The notes under the pieces are model-generated. The model did no database searches. It worked only from the letters and a program-made list of their open reading frames with translations, and was not told where the DNA came from. The position numbers and the translations under genes are program-made. A stretch of 64,000 bases of DNA from positions 1 to 64,000 of the forward strand of contig NZ_JANUGV010000008.1 in assembly GCF_024753215.1 (NCBI RefSeq), read 5' to 3'. Within the stretch, counting starts at the first letter, position 1, and each line of letters opens with the position of its first letter. Origin of the DNA: Massilia solisilvae (lineage in GTDB: Bacteria; Pseudomonadota; Gammaproteobacteria; Burkholderiales; Burkholderiaceae_D). Shown piece after piece: positions 27,198-36,110 of this stretch.

Positions 27198-29096
27198 ATG
27201 AATATTCACTTCCAACACAACGGCAAGCGCGCGGCGGTCCTTCTGCTGGCGCTGGTCCTGTCGGCCTGCGGTGGCGGCGGCGGCAGCCCCGGCCTCACGG
27301 TCGGCACCGGCAACGGCGGCAGCGGCACCGGCAGCGGTGGCACGACAACCGCAGCGCCGACCATCTCGGTCGCTTTCGTCAACAGCAGCGGCCAGGCCAC
27401 CAACGCCCTGTCCGGCGCCAGCCAGCTGACCGCCAAGGCAACCGTACTGGACAAGACAGGCAAGGCGGTGCCGAACGCAATTGTGGCGTTCGCCACCGAC
27501 AACACGCTGGCCGTGTTTTCACCGGCCACCGGCACCGCGCTGACCGACGCCAATGGCGTGGCCAGCGTCACCATGCGCGCCTCCAGCCTGGCCTCCGGCG
27601 GCGCCGGCACCGTGACCGCGACCAGCAGCCTGAACGGTACCTCCGTCTCCGGCAGCGCCAACTATTCGGTCGGTTCGACCACGCTCACCTTCGGCACCCT
27701 GACCGCCAACCCGACCAGCGTCCAGGCCTATGGCTCGACCGTGTTGTCGGTGGACGTGCTGGCCGGCAGCGGCAAGTACACCGACCAGCAGGTCAGCGTG
27801 AACTTCAGCTCGGCCTGCGTGACGGCCGGCAAGGCGACGCTGGCATCGGTGGTGGCAACCAACAACGGCACCGCGCAGACCGTGTACCGCGACCAGGGCT
27901 GCGGCAACAACGACACCATCACGGCCACCGCCACCGGCATCGTCAAGCCGGCCACGGTCCAGCTCAGCATCGCCCCGCCGACCGCGGCGTCGGTGCAATT
28001 CGAGAGTGCGTTGCCAAGCGGGCAGTCGATCGTGATCAAGGGGCAGGGCGGCAACGGCCGCACCGAGACCGCCAGCCTGAAGTTCAAGGTCGTCGACATC
28101 TTCAACCACCCGCTGTCGGGTGCCACGGTGGACTTCACGTCGTCCACCTCGGCGGTCACGGTCAACAAGGCCAGCGACACCACGGACCAGAATGGCGAGG
28201 TGATCACGACGGTTAACTCGGGCACGGTCGCCACCAGTTTCCGCGTGAAGGCCGCGCTGCATAACAACCCGGGCGTGTCCACCTGGTCGGACTCGATCGT
28301 GGTCACGACCGGCCTGCCGTTCCAGGGGGCGTTCTCGCTGGCGCCGGGCAAACATGCGCTCGATGCGACCATCCAGAGCTCGCCGAGCTCGCCGGCGACC
28401 ACCGTCAGCGTGATGATCGGCGACATGAACGGCAACCCGGTGCCGGATGGCACGCCAGTCGTGTTCCAGACCAATATGGGCACGATCGGCTCGTCCAGCC
28501 AGGGCGGCTGCATCACCACCAACGGCGGCTGCACGGTCGACTTCCGTGTGCAGCAGCCCTTGGTGGCCACGCCAGGCCAACCCGTGACTCCGTGCAACAA
28601 GCAGACCGCCGACAACACGCGCGCCGGCGTGGCGACGGTCTGCGCCAGCACCACCGATGGCACCAACACGGTGTTTGGCAAGGTCGAGCTTTACTTCTCG
28701 GACAACGCCATCGGCCGCGCTTACATGAACGGCGACCCGGCCAAGCCGGTTTCTTTGTCGTCGGTGAATGATCTGGGTACCAGCGGCTCGGCCACGCCTT
28801 TCGTGTTCAGCCTGTTGCTGACCGACTTCAACAACAATCCGCTGCCGACCGGCACGACCGTTTCGATCGCGAATATGGCGAACGGGGCGGCTCAGGTCAC
28901 CCCCGGCAGCGTACCGGACATTGCGCCGGCCGCGGCGAGCGCAGGTCCGCAGGGCTCGATCCACACGTTCACGATTACGAGCAGCCAGCAGTCCAACTGC
29001 ACCGGGCCTTCCAATGCGACCTTTAGCGTGGCAGCGAAGACGCCGGCGGGCAATACGACCACTATTCCGTTTAAACTGTCGTTTAGCTGCCCGTAA
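27198..29096 (+). CDS. Big-1/invasin-type Ig-like repeat lipoprotein
   Basis: A 632-residue predicted lipoprotein. The signal peptide ends in LVLSACGGGGG, so Cys24 would be lipidated. A Gly/Ser/Thr-rich linker follows, then about five Ig-like units of the Big-1 (invasin/intimin) type with phrases such as GKAVPNAIVAFATD, ANGVASVTMRA, NHPLSGATVDFTS, QNGEVITTVNSG and NGNPVPDGTPVVFQT. Several cysteines in the second half may form disulphides. It is 41 bases after pilQ, so it is probably co-transcribed with the pilus genes. A terminator follows it. A role in pilus function or surface adhesion is inferred from position only. Confidence 0.82.
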   Translation: MNIHFQHNGKRAAVLLLALVLSACGGGGGSPGLTVGTGNGGSGTGSGGTTTAAPTISVAFVNSSGQATNALSGASQLTAKATVLDKTGKAVPNAIVAFATDNTLAVFSPATGTALTDANGVASVTMRASSLASGGAGTVTATSSLNGTSVSGSANYSVGSTTLTFGTLTANPTSVQAYGSTVLSVDVLAGSGKYTDQQVSVNFSSACVTAGKATLASVVATNNGTAQTVYRDQGCGNNDTITATATGIVKPATVQLSIAPPTAASVQFESALPSGQSIVIKGQGGNGRTETASLKFKVVDIFNHPLSGATVDFTSSTSAVTVNKASDTTDQNGEVITTVNSGTVATSFRVKAALHNNPGVSTWSDSIVVTTGLPFQGAFSLAPGKHALDATIQSSPSSPATTVSVMIGDMNGNPVPDGTPVVFQTNMGTIGSSSQGGCITTNGGCTVDFRVQQPLVATPGQPVTPCNKQTADNTRAGVATVCASTTDGTNTVFGKVELYFSDNAIGRAYMNGDPAKPVSLSSVNDLGTSGSATPFVFSLLLTDFNNNPLPTGTTVSIANMANGAAQVTPGSVPDIAPAAASAGPQGSIHTFTITSSQQSNCTGPSNATFSVAAKTPAGNTTTIPFKLSFSCP

Positions 29097-29120
29097 AGGG
29101 TTTTGACGAACGTACAAGGG

Positions 29121-29147
29121 CGGCCAGTGATCGTACTGGCCGTTTTT
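29121..29147 (+). terminator. Rho-independent terminator after the Big-1 lipoprotein
   Basis: CGGCCAGT (29121-29128) pairs perfectly with ACTGGCCG (29135-29142) around GATCGT, followed by TTTTT. It separates the pil/lipoprotein transcript from aroKB, whose start is 26 bases on. Confidence 0.88.
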
Positions 29148-29172
29148 CATTTTCAAACGGATCGCGTAACAA

Positions 29173-30813
29173 GTGCCGGACGCTAAGAACGACAATATTT
29201 TCCTGGTTGGCCTGATGGGGGCCGGCAAGACCACCATCGGGCGCCTGCTCGCGCGCAAGCTCGGCAAGCGCTTCGTCGATTCGGACCACGAGATCGAGGC
29301 GCGCACCGGAGCCTCGATCCCGTGGATCTTCGAGATCGAGGGCGAGGCCAGCTTCCGGCGCCGCGAGGCCGACATGATCCGCGAGCTCACCGGCCAGCAC
29401 GGCATCGTGCTGGCCACCGGCGGCGGCGCGGTGCTGGACCCGGCCAACCGCAAGCTGCTGGCCGAGCGCGGCACCGTGATCTATCTGCGCGCCGGGATCA
29501 ACAGCATCCTGCAGCGCACCGCTCACGACCGCAACCGGCCGCTGCTGCAGACGGCCGACCCGCGCAAGAAGCTCGAAGAACTGCTGGCCCAGCGCGAACC
29601 GCTGTACCGCGAAGTGGCCGACCTGGTGATCGACACCGGGCGGCCTAACGTACAATCGATGGTTGGCACCATCCTCGAACAGATGGCCGCATGCGTGAAG
29701 GAGCGGCCAGGAACAGCAATGAACCAGACAAAACGCATCAACCTCGACGTGGCCCTTGGCAGCCGCAGCTACCCCATCGTGATCGGCAGCGCCGTGCTGG
29801 ACGACGCCGGCCTCGTCGCGCGCCATCTCGGCAGCGGCAAGGCCGCCATCGTCACCAACGCCACCATCGCCCCCCTGTACCTGGAGCGCGTGGCCGCGCC
29901 GATCAGGGCCGCCGGGCACGAGGTGATCGAGATCGTGCTGCCGGACGGCGAACAGTACAAGACCTGGGAGTCGCTCAACCTGATCTTCGACGCGCTGCTG
30001 GCCAACAAGTGCGACCGCAAGACCACGCTGGTGGCGCTGGGCGGCGGCGTGATCGGCGACATGACCGGCTTTGCCGCCGCCACCTACATGCGCGGCGTCC
30101 CGTTCGTGCAGGTGCCGACCACGCTGCTGGCGCAGGTCGATTCTTCGGTGGGCGGCAAGACCGGCATCAACCACCCGCTGGGCAAGAACATGATCGGCGC
30201 GTTCTACCAGCCGCGCGCCGTGCTGGCCGATATCGGCACGCTGGACACGCTGCCGTCGCGCGAACTGTCGGCCGGGCTGGCGGAGGTGATCAAGCATGGC
30301 GCGATCCTCGACGCCGGCTTCTTCGACTGGATCGAGCAGAACATTGACAAGCTGGTCGCGCGCGACCCGGACGCGCTCGCCCACGCGATCGCGCGCTCGT
30401 GCGAGATCAAGGCCGAGGTGGTGCGCAAGGACGAGCGCGAAAGCGGCCTGCGCGCCGTGCTCAACTTCGGCCACACCTTCGGCCACGCGATCGAGGCGGG
30501 CCTCGGCTATGGCAACTGGCTGCACGGCGAGGCGGTGGGCTGCGGCATGGTGATGGCCGCCGATTTGTCGCAGCGCCTGGGCTACATCGACAGCGCCGCG
30601 GTGGAGCGCGTGCGCGCGCTGGTCAAGGCTGCGGGCTTGCCGGTGGTCGCGCCCGACCTGGGCGCCGAGCGCTGGATCGAGCTCATGGAAGTGGACAAGA
30701 AGAACGAGGGCGGCCAGATCAAGTTCATCCTGCTCAAGCCGCTGGGCAGCCCGTGCGTGACCAGCGTGGCGCGCGAGACGCTGCTCGAGACGCTCGCCGC
30801 CTGCACCGCATGA
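29173..30813 (+). CDS. aroKB: Shikimate kinase and 3-dehydroquinate synthase in one reading frame
   Basis: A single 546-codon frame encodes AroK (about residues 1-178) then AroB (from about 183). AroK phosphorylates shikimate: P-loop GLMGAGKTTIG, shikimate-binding DSDHEIEARTG and GGGAVLD. AroB makes 3-dehydroquinate from DAHP: DGEQYKTW, GGGVIGDMTGFAA, DSSVGGKTGINHP and the metal histidines in GHTFGHAIEAG. Translation starts at GTG 29173. No stop separates the halves, but the ATG at 29719 (residue 183, MNQTKRINLDV) has AAGGAG about 16-21 bases upstream and AGGAA close to it. AroB could therefore also be made separately. Either a true bifunctional protein or a fused-plus-internal product fits. 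The stop overlaps the dgt ATG. Confidence 0.93.
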   Translation: MPDAKNDNIFLVGLMGAGKTTIGRLLARKLGKRFVDSDHEIEARTGASIPWIFEIEGEASFRRREADMIRELTGQHGIVLATGGGAVLDPANRKLLAERGTVIYLRAGINSILQRTAHDRNRPLLQTADPRKKLEELLAQREPLYREVADLVIDTGRPNVQSMVGTILEQMAACVKERPGTAMNQTKRINLDVALGSRSYPIVIGSAVLDDAGLVARHLGSGKAAIVTNATIAPLYLERVAAPIRAAGHEVIEIVLPDGEQYKTWESLNLIFDALLANKCDRKTTLVALGGGVIGDMTGFAAATYMRGVPFVQVPTTLLAQVDSSVGGKTGINHPLGKNMIGAFYQPRAVLADIGTLDTLPSRELSAGLAEVIKHGAILDAGFFDWIEQNIDKLVARDPDALAHAIARSCEIKAEVVRKDERESGLRAVLNFGHTFGHAIEAGLGYGNWLHGEAVGCGMVMAADLSQRLGYIDSAAVERVRALVKAAGLPVVAPDLGAERWIELMEVDKKNEGGQIKFILLKPLGSPCVTSVARETLLETLAACTA

Positions 30814-31949
30814 TCGACTTCGACGCCCACCTTGCGCCGTACGCGGCGCATTCGTCCAGGTCGCGCGGGCGCCGCTATCAGGAGAGCGCGCCCGGCTCGC
30901 GCAGCGAGTACCAGCGCGACCGCGACCGCATCATCCACTCGACCGCGTTCCGCCGTCTGGAATACAAGACGCAGGTGTTCCTCAACCACGAGGGCGACCT
31001 GTTCCGCACGCGCCTGACCCACTCGATCGAGGTGGCGCAGATCGGGCGCACGCTGGCGCGCAGCCTGCGCCTGAACGAAGACCTGGTGGAGGCGACCGCG
31101 CTCGCGCACGACCTCGGGCACACCCCGTTCGGTCACGTGGGCCAGGACGTGCTCAACGAGTGCATGAAGGACTACGGCGGTTTCGAGCACAACCTGCAGA
31201 GCCTGCGTGTGGTGGACGAGCTGGAAGAGCACTACGGCGCCTTCGACGGGCTGAACCTGACGTTCGAGACGCGCGAGGGCATCCTCAAGCACTGCTCGCT
31301 CGCCAATGCCAGGGTGCTGGGCGAGCTGGGACAGCGCTTCATCGACCGCGCGCAGCCGAGCCTGGAGGCGCAGCTGACCAACCTGGCCGACGAGATCGCA
31401 TACAACAACCACGACATCGACGACGGCCTGCGTTCGGGCCTGCTGACGATGGCGCAAATGGAGGACGTCGAGTTCTTCGCGCGCCACCGGCACGAAGTGC
31501 GCGCGCAGTATCCGGGCCTGCAGGGGCGGCGCGAACTGTACGAGACGATCCGCCTGATGATCACGACCATGACGGCCGACCTGGTGGAGACATCGGCGCG
31601 GCTGATCGCGGACGCAGCGCCTGCCGATATCGACGCCGTGCGCAAGGCGCCGCCCTTGATCCGTTTTTCGGACAAGCTGCGCGCCGAGACGACCGAGCTC
31701 AAGAAATTCCTGTACGCGAACCTGTACCGCCACTTCCAGGTGAACCGCACGCGCGTGAAGGCCAGCCGCATCGTGCGCGAGCTGTTCGGCGCATTCATGG
31801 CCGATCCGGTGCTGCTGCCGCCGGACTACCAGGTGCAGGCGGGCGACACGCTCAAGCAGGCGCGCAAGATCGCCGACTACATCGCCGGCATGACCGACCG
31901 CTATGCGATCCGCGAGCACAAGCGGATCTATTCGATGGACGAGCTTTGA
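30810..31949 (+). CDS. dgt: Deoxyguanosinetriphosphate triphosphohydrolase-like protein
   Basis: A 379-residue HD-domain phosphohydrolase that splits dNTPs to deoxynucleoside and triphosphate. HD-site residues lie in RLTHSIEVAQIGR (His), ALAHDLGHTPFGHVGQ (His-Asp) and NLADEIAYNNHDIDDG (Asp). The N-terminus RYQESAPGSRSEYQRDRDRIIHSTAFRRLEYKTQVF is typical. I start at the ATG at 30810, which overlaps the aroKB stop (ATGA); upstream sequence in the same frame is a shadow of aroB. Its position after aroB is conserved in Burkholderiales. Confidence 0.93.
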   Translation: MIDFDAHLAPYAAHSSRSRGRRYQESAPGSRSEYQRDRDRIIHSTAFRRLEYKTQVFLNHEGDLFRTRLTHSIEVAQIGRTLARSLRLNEDLVEATALAHDLGHTPFGHVGQDVLNECMKDYGGFEHNLQSLRVVDELEEHYGAFDGLNLTFETREGILKHCSLANARVLGELGQRFIDRAQPSLEAQLTNLADEIAYNNHDIDDGLRSGLLTMAQMEDVEFFARHRHEVRAQYPGLQGRRELYETIRLMITTMTADLVETSARLIADAAPADIDAVRKAPPLIRFSDKLRAETTELKKFLYANLYRHFQVNRTRVKASRIVRELFGAFMADPVLLPPDYQVQAGDTLKQARKIADYIAGMTDRYAIREHKRIYSMDEL

Positions 31950-31957
31950 AGTGACCC

Positions 31958-32041
31958 GTAGGGTGGGCAGCTTGGCTGCCCACGCGTTCAGTCCATGCAT
32001 GCGCGGTTCGAACGCGTGGGCGGCAGAGCCGCCCACCCTAC
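31958..32041. repeat. Dispersed palindromic repeat, family B copy 1
   Basis: The element runs from GTAGGGTGGGCAGCTTGGC to GGCAGAGCCGCCCACCCTAC and contains the inner pair CACGCGTTCA / GAACGCGTGG. The two ends and the inner parts are inverted repeats. It fills the gap between convergent dgt and mutY, and the mutY stop codon (TAG, 32038-32040) lies in its right end. Confidence 0.88.
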
Positions 32042-33141
32042 AACAGCTTCGGTGCGGCCAGCTCGGCCAGCAGCTTCTTGACCGGCGCCGGCAGCGGCGC
32101 CGCGTCGATCTCGGCCAGCTTCCACCACAGGTGGCCGTCCGGCAGGCCAGCGCGTGCCGACAGCGCGATGCGGTAGGGGGTGATGTGCAGCTTGTAGTGC
32201 GTGAACACGTGCACCAGCGGCAGCAGCGCTTCCGCTTCCTCGACTTCGCCGAACGCCTTTGCCGAAGCCGCCACGGCGTCCGCTTGCGGGGCCGCTTCAT
32301 CCATCGGCGCATGCCCGTCCACCTCCGGCAGCGAACAAAGCCCGCCCCAGATGCCGCTGGCCGGCCGCTGCTGCAAAAGCACCTCGCCGCCGTCGATCAC
32401 GGCCAGCATGACCGCGCGCTTTTCCGGTGTCGCCTTCTTCGGTTTGCGCACCGGGAGTTCGGCCGTGCGGCCGGTGGCAAAGGCCACGCAGCGCTCGCGC
32501 AAGGGGCAGCGCTCGCAGGCAGGACTTGCGCGCGTGCACAGGGTGGCGCCCAGGTCCATCAGCCCCTGCGTGTACGATTCGATGCCTTCGCCTTCCGGCA
32601 GCAGTGCCTGCGCACGTCGCCACAATGCGTCTTCGGTGCGCTTTTCGCCCGGGTAGCTGTCGATGCCGAATACGCGCGCAAACACCCGCTTGACGTTCCC
32701 GTCCAGGATGGCGGCGCGCACGCCGCCGGAAAACGCAGCGATCGCCGCCGCGGTGGAGCGGCCGATGCCCGGCAGTTCGGCCAGCAGCGCAGGGTCGGGC
32801 GGGAACACGCCGTCGTACTGGTCCACCACTTGGCGGGCGCAGGCGTGCAGGTTGCGCGCCCGCGTGTAGTAACCCAGGCCGCTCCAGTGCGCCATCACGT
32901 CCTCGATCGGGGCGGCCGCGAGCGCGTGCACGGTGGGGAAGCGTTCGAGGAAGCGGGCGTAGTAGCCGAGCACCGCCGCAACCTGGGTCTGCTGCAGCAT
33001 GATCTCGGACAGCCACACGCGGTAGGCGTCGCGCGTGTTCTGCCACGGCAGGGCGTGGCGGCCGTGCGCGCGCTGCCACGCGATCACCGCGCTGGAAAAA
33101 GACGGATCGGCCAGCTCGTCGAATTCGGTCAAGCGCTTCAC
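32038..33141 (-). CDS. mutY: A/G-specific adenine DNA glycosylase
   Basis: A 367-residue glycosylase that removes adenine mispaired with 8-oxoguanine. HhH-GPD motif: MLQQTQVAAV (catalytic Glu region in LSEIMLQQTQ), LPGIGRSTAAAIAAF and the catalytic Asp in ILDGNVKRV. The 4Fe-4S loop has cysteines spaced 6, 2 and 5 apart (CTRASPACERCPLRERC). The C-terminal NUDIX-like domain recognises 8-oxoG (VLLQQRPASGIWGGLCSLPE). Its ATG overlaps the stop of the dynamin-like gene by four bases, and its stop codon comes from a family B repeat. Confidence 0.96.
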   Translation of the reverse strand: MKRLTEFDELADPSFSSAVIAWQRAHGRHALPWQNTRDAYRVWLSEIMLQQTQVAAVLGYYARFLERFPTVHALAAAPIEDVMAHWSGLGYYTRARNLHACARQVVDQYDGVFPPDPALLAELPGIGRSTAAAIAAFSGGVRAAILDGNVKRVFARVFGIDSYPGEKRTEDALWRRAQALLPEGEGIESYTQGLMDLGATLCTRASPACERCPLRERCVAFATGRTAELPVRKPKKATPEKRAVMLAVIDGGEVLLQQRPASGIWGGLCSLPEVDGHAPMDEAAPQADAVAASAKAFGEVEEAEALLPLVHVFTHYKLHITPYRIALSARAGLPDGHLWWKLAEIDAAPLPAPVKKLLAELAAPKLL

Positions 33142-35051
33142 GCCGCAGGCTCGGCCGACAGTTCGGCGGTCACGTCCAGCGCCAGCGAGGCCAGGCGCGC
33201 GGCCAGCTGGTCGAGCTCTTCGCGCAGCGCCTCGAACGCGCGGATCTTCTGTTCCAGCGTGTCGGTCGCGTCGTGGATGCGCTGGATCGACGCCTGGCGG
33301 TGCTTGAGCTGTTCCTTGTGCTGGCGGATCTGCGCTTCCACCGGCGCCATGATCACTTTCAGCCAGGCGTCGGCGTCGGCGTTCGCGGCGCGGAAGGTGC
33401 GCCGCACGCGCGAGGCGATCGAGTCGAAGAAGCGCTGCAGCAGCGTGCCGCGGCTGGTGATAAGCAGGGTGGCGGTGCCGAACTGCTTGAGGTAGATGCC
33501 TTCGATGCGGTCGATCTCGGCCTGGTAACGGTCGAGCGCCAAGCCGATCGGCGGCGCCAGCGACAGGCCGTGCTCGTCCGCGAAGCGCTTGTACATCGTC
33601 TCGATCATCGCGGCGATCTCGGCAATCTTGGCGTTGGACGCGTACAGGTTGCCGCGCGCCTCTTCAAAGAATGCGCGCACCGGGGCGCGCGTGCCGGTGG
33701 CAAAGCGCGCGCTTTCCATCGCCGCGCGCACCGTGTCGATCTGGCGCTGCACCACCTCCATGCCCAGCGTCGTCTGCAGCTCGGCCGACAGGGTCGAGAA
33801 CACGGCGCGCGTGCCCTGCAGCTTCTGCACGCTGGCGTCGAACTCCTTCTTCTCCTGTTCGATGCGCGCCATCATGTGGCCGATCACGCCCTGGTTCTTG
33901 CCGCGCAGGCTCACCAGTTCGTCGAGCTGCTCGACGATGCGGTGGCGGCGGGTGGCGATCGCGGCCTGGCGCGCTTGCCCGAGCGTGTCCAGGTCGGCGC
34001 CAAGCTGGCTGCGGATGATGCCGGTGCGCTGGGGGATCAGTTCGCCGTACAGCGCCGCCTCCAGCGCCGGCATGCGGCTTTTCGCCAGCAGCGCCTGGTT
34101 GCCGGTGACGCGCGCGACCAGCGCCTTCTTGGCCGAGACCGGGAACACCTTGCTCTCTTCCAGCCCGAGGTCGCGCGCCACGCTGGCCTGCTGGCGCGCG
34201 ACGTCGGCGTCGTTGGCGGCGTCGCTCTTGAGCTCATCCCACATGGTGTCGATCTTGTTGAGCACGACAAGGCGTCCGCTGCCGGCGCCAATGTGGTTGC
34301 GCCAGACGTCGATGTCGCTCTTGGTCACGCCGGTCTCGGCGCCCAGCACGAACAGCACCGCGTGCGCGTTCGGGATCAGGTTCAGCGTCAGCTCGGGCTC
34401 GGTGCCGATCGCGTTCAGGCCCGGCGTGTCGAGGATCACGATGCCCTGCTTGAGCAGCGGGTGCGGGAAGTTGATGATCGCGTGGCGCCACAGCGGGATC
34501 TCGATCATCCCGTTCTCGACCGGGGCACAGGCCAGGTCGGGATCTTCCGGGTCGTACAGGCCGTAGGCCTGCGCCTGTTCCACCGGCACATGGCGCGTCT
34601 TGCTGACCTGGCTGAAGGTCTCGTGCATCTTCTCGGGCGAAGACAGGTCGAGCGGGAACACGGTCCAGGCACCCTGGTCGTCGCGGAAGTCGCTGGTGGA
34701 CAGGTGCTGGGCGCGCGTTTCGATCGGCAGCAGGCGGATGCACGGCGCATAGCTGGCGTCGTACAGCAGCTCGGTCGGGCACATGGTGGTGCGGCCGGCG
34801 GAGGAGGGCAGGATGCGCTGGCCGTAGTCGGAAAAGAAGATCGCGTTGATCAGCTCCGATTTACCGCGCGAGAATTCGGCGACGAAGGCGATCGACAGCC
34901 GGTCGTCTGCCAGCCGCTCGAGCGCGCGCGCGAACTGCTGTTCGCTCGCCGGGTCGAGCAGGTCGGCCTGCCGCAAGCCGTCGCGGTACGCTGCGAGGGC
35001 TGCGGCGACGCGGGTGCGCCAGGCGCCATACTGTTGAAAATCGTGATCCAT
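33138..35051 (-). CDS. Dynamin-like GTPase
   Basis: A 637-residue protein with an N-terminal dynamin-family GTPase domain. G1 is EFSRGKSELINA (G63-K64-S65), G3 is DTPGLNAIG and G4 is LNKIDTMW. A G2-type threonine is in SSAGRTTMCPTE. The remainder is mainly helical with coiled-coil stretches (MMARIEQEKKEFDASVQKLQ; HKEQLKHRQASIQRIHDATDTLEQKIRAFEAL). No membrane helix is evident, though a short hydrophobic loop could insert into membrane. I start at the ATG at 35051, because a family B repeat lies just upstream. It is upstream of mutY and overlaps it (ATGA). Bacterial dynamin-like proteins remodel or protect membranes; its role here is unknown. Confidence 0.85.
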   Translation of the reverse strand: MDHDFQQYGAWRTRVAAALAAYRDGLRQADLLDPASEQQFARALERLADDRLSIAFVAEFSRGKSELINAIFFSDYGQRILPSSAGRTTMCPTELLYDASYAPCIRLLPIETRAQHLSTSDFRDDQGAWTVFPLDLSSPEKMHETFSQVSKTRHVPVEQAQAYGLYDPEDPDLACAPVENGMIEIPLWRHAIINFPHPLLKQGIVILDTPGLNAIGTEPELTLNLIPNAHAVLFVLGAETGVTKSDIDVWRNHIGAGSGRLVVLNKIDTMWDELKSDAANDADVARQQASVARDLGLEESKVFPVSAKKALVARVTGNQALLAKSRMPALEAALYGELIPQRTGIIRSQLGADLDTLGQARQAAIATRRHRIVEQLDELVSLRGKNQGVIGHMMARIEQEKKEFDASVQKLQGTRAVFSTLSAELQTTLGMEVVQRQIDTVRAAMESARFATGTRAPVRAFFEEARGNLYASNAKIAEIAAMIETMYKRFADEHGLSLAPPIGLALDRYQAEIDRIEGIYLKQFGTATLLITSRGTLLQRFFDSIASRVRRTFRAANADADAWLKVIMAPVEAQIRQHKEQLKHRQASIQRIHDATDTLEQKIRAFEALREELDQLAARLASLALDVTAELSAEPAA

Positions 35052-35068
35052 GTTTACCTGTGGGTTTC

Positions 35069-35169
35069 GTAGGGTGGGCAGGTCTCCTGCCCACGCGTTC
35101 AATCGGTGTTTGCTCCGCGGCAGTACATGCCTGGGCTGAACGCGTGGGCGGAAAACCCGCCCACCCTAC
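35069..35169. repeat. Dispersed palindromic repeat, family B copy 2
   Basis: The element starts GTAGGGTGGGCAGGTCTCCT, contains CCCACGCGTTCA and its partner TGAACGCGTGGGC, and ends CGCCCACCCTAC. It lies between mutM and the dynamin-like gene on the same strand, 10 bases from the mutM stop, and may form a transcript hairpin that separates them. Confidence 0.88.
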
Positions 35170-35179
35170 ATTGTGTTCG

Positions 35180-36013
35180 TCACCGCTGGCAGTTCGCGCA
35201 ATAAAACGTGGAGCGCTGGCCCTGTTTGATCTGGCGAACCGGAGCGCCACAGTTGCGGCAAGGCACTCCTGCACGATCATAGACGAAATATGTCTGCTGG
35301 AAATAGCCCGACTGCCCGTTCACTGCAAGAAAATCACGCAAAGTGCTGCCTCCTTGCACAATCGCGGCCGCCAGGATCTCGCGGATCGCCGTTGCCAGCT
35401 TGTCATAGCGGGCGCGGCTGATGCGTGCGGCCGGGGTTTTCGGGTTGATCCCGGCCCGGAACAGGCTCTCGCAGGCGTAGATATTGCCCACGCCAACCAC
35501 GATGTCGCCGGCCAGCAGCACCTGCTTGATCGGCGCGCTGCGCTTGCGCGTCTCGCGGTGGAGCAGGGCGCCCGAGAAGGCCTCGCCGAGCGGCTCCACG
35601 CCGAGCCCGCGCAGCAGGATGTGCTGTTCCAGGTCGCCGTCGTCCAGCCCGTGCCACAGCACCGCGCCGAAGCGGCGCGGGTCGTGCATGCGCAGCACTT
35701 GCTGGCCGCCGGCCCCGGACACCACGAGGTCGACATGGTCGTGCTTTTTCGGCTCGGTGCCAGGCGGCAGCACGCGCAGGTGGCCGGACATGCCCAGGTG
35801 AATGATCAGCGTGCCGTGCTCGAAATGGATCAGCAGGTATTTGCCGCGCCGGCCGGTGCGCAGGATGCGGCGCCCGGCCAGCAGTTCGCCCAGCCGTGCC
35901 GGAAACGGCCAGCGCAAGCCGTCGCGGCGCAGCACGACGCCGTCCACCACCCGTCCTTCCAGGTGCGGCGCGACGCCGAGGCGGGTGACTTCGACTTCTG
36001 GCAGTTCAGGCAT
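35180..36013 (-). CDS. mutM: Formamidopyrimidine-DNA glycosylase (8-oxoguanine glycosylase)
   Basis: A 277-residue bifunctional glycosylase/AP lyase that excises 8-oxoguanine and formamidopyrimidines. The catalytic N-terminus is PELPEVEVT (Pro2, Glu3). The H2TH region has VGVGNIYACESLFRAGI. The zinc finger at the end has cysteines in CRNCG and CANCQR. It diverges from the TPR lipoprotein gene: the two ATG codons share CAT/ATG bases around 36011-36014 if the long start is used for that gene. It acts in the same pathway as MutY two genes away. Confidence 0.97.
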   Translation of the reverse strand: MPELPEVEVTRLGVAPHLEGRVVDGVVLRRDGLRWPFPARLGELLAGRRILRTGRRGKYLLIHFEHGTLIIHLGMSGHLRVLPPGTEPKKHDHVDLVVSGAGGQQVLRMHDPRRFGAVLWHGLDDGDLEQHILLRGLGVEPLGEAFSGALLHRETRKRSAPIKQVLLAGDIVVGVGNIYACESLFRAGINPKTPAARISRARYDKLATAIREILAAAIVQGGSTLRDFLAVNGQSGYFQQTYFVYDRAGVPCRNCGAPVRQIKQGQRSTFYCANCQR

Positions 36014-36110
36014 GAGTATTGATAATTTTGTAAATTCGTGTTGCAGTCGCGCACGCGCTCAAGAGCTTGGGCGTAGAATCGGTGCCATCTTCCGAGACCC
36101 TGGATTTGCC

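Noticed and set aside
29100..29172. Possible attachment site near the terminator after the Big-1 gene
   Set aside because: The inverted repeat is explained by the terminator stem and no integrase or direct repeat was seen.
34861..35280. Short minus-strand frames through 35069-35169 resembling peptides (VGRRPAHPT)
   Set aside because: They are translations of the family B palindromic repeat, which also appears near other genes.
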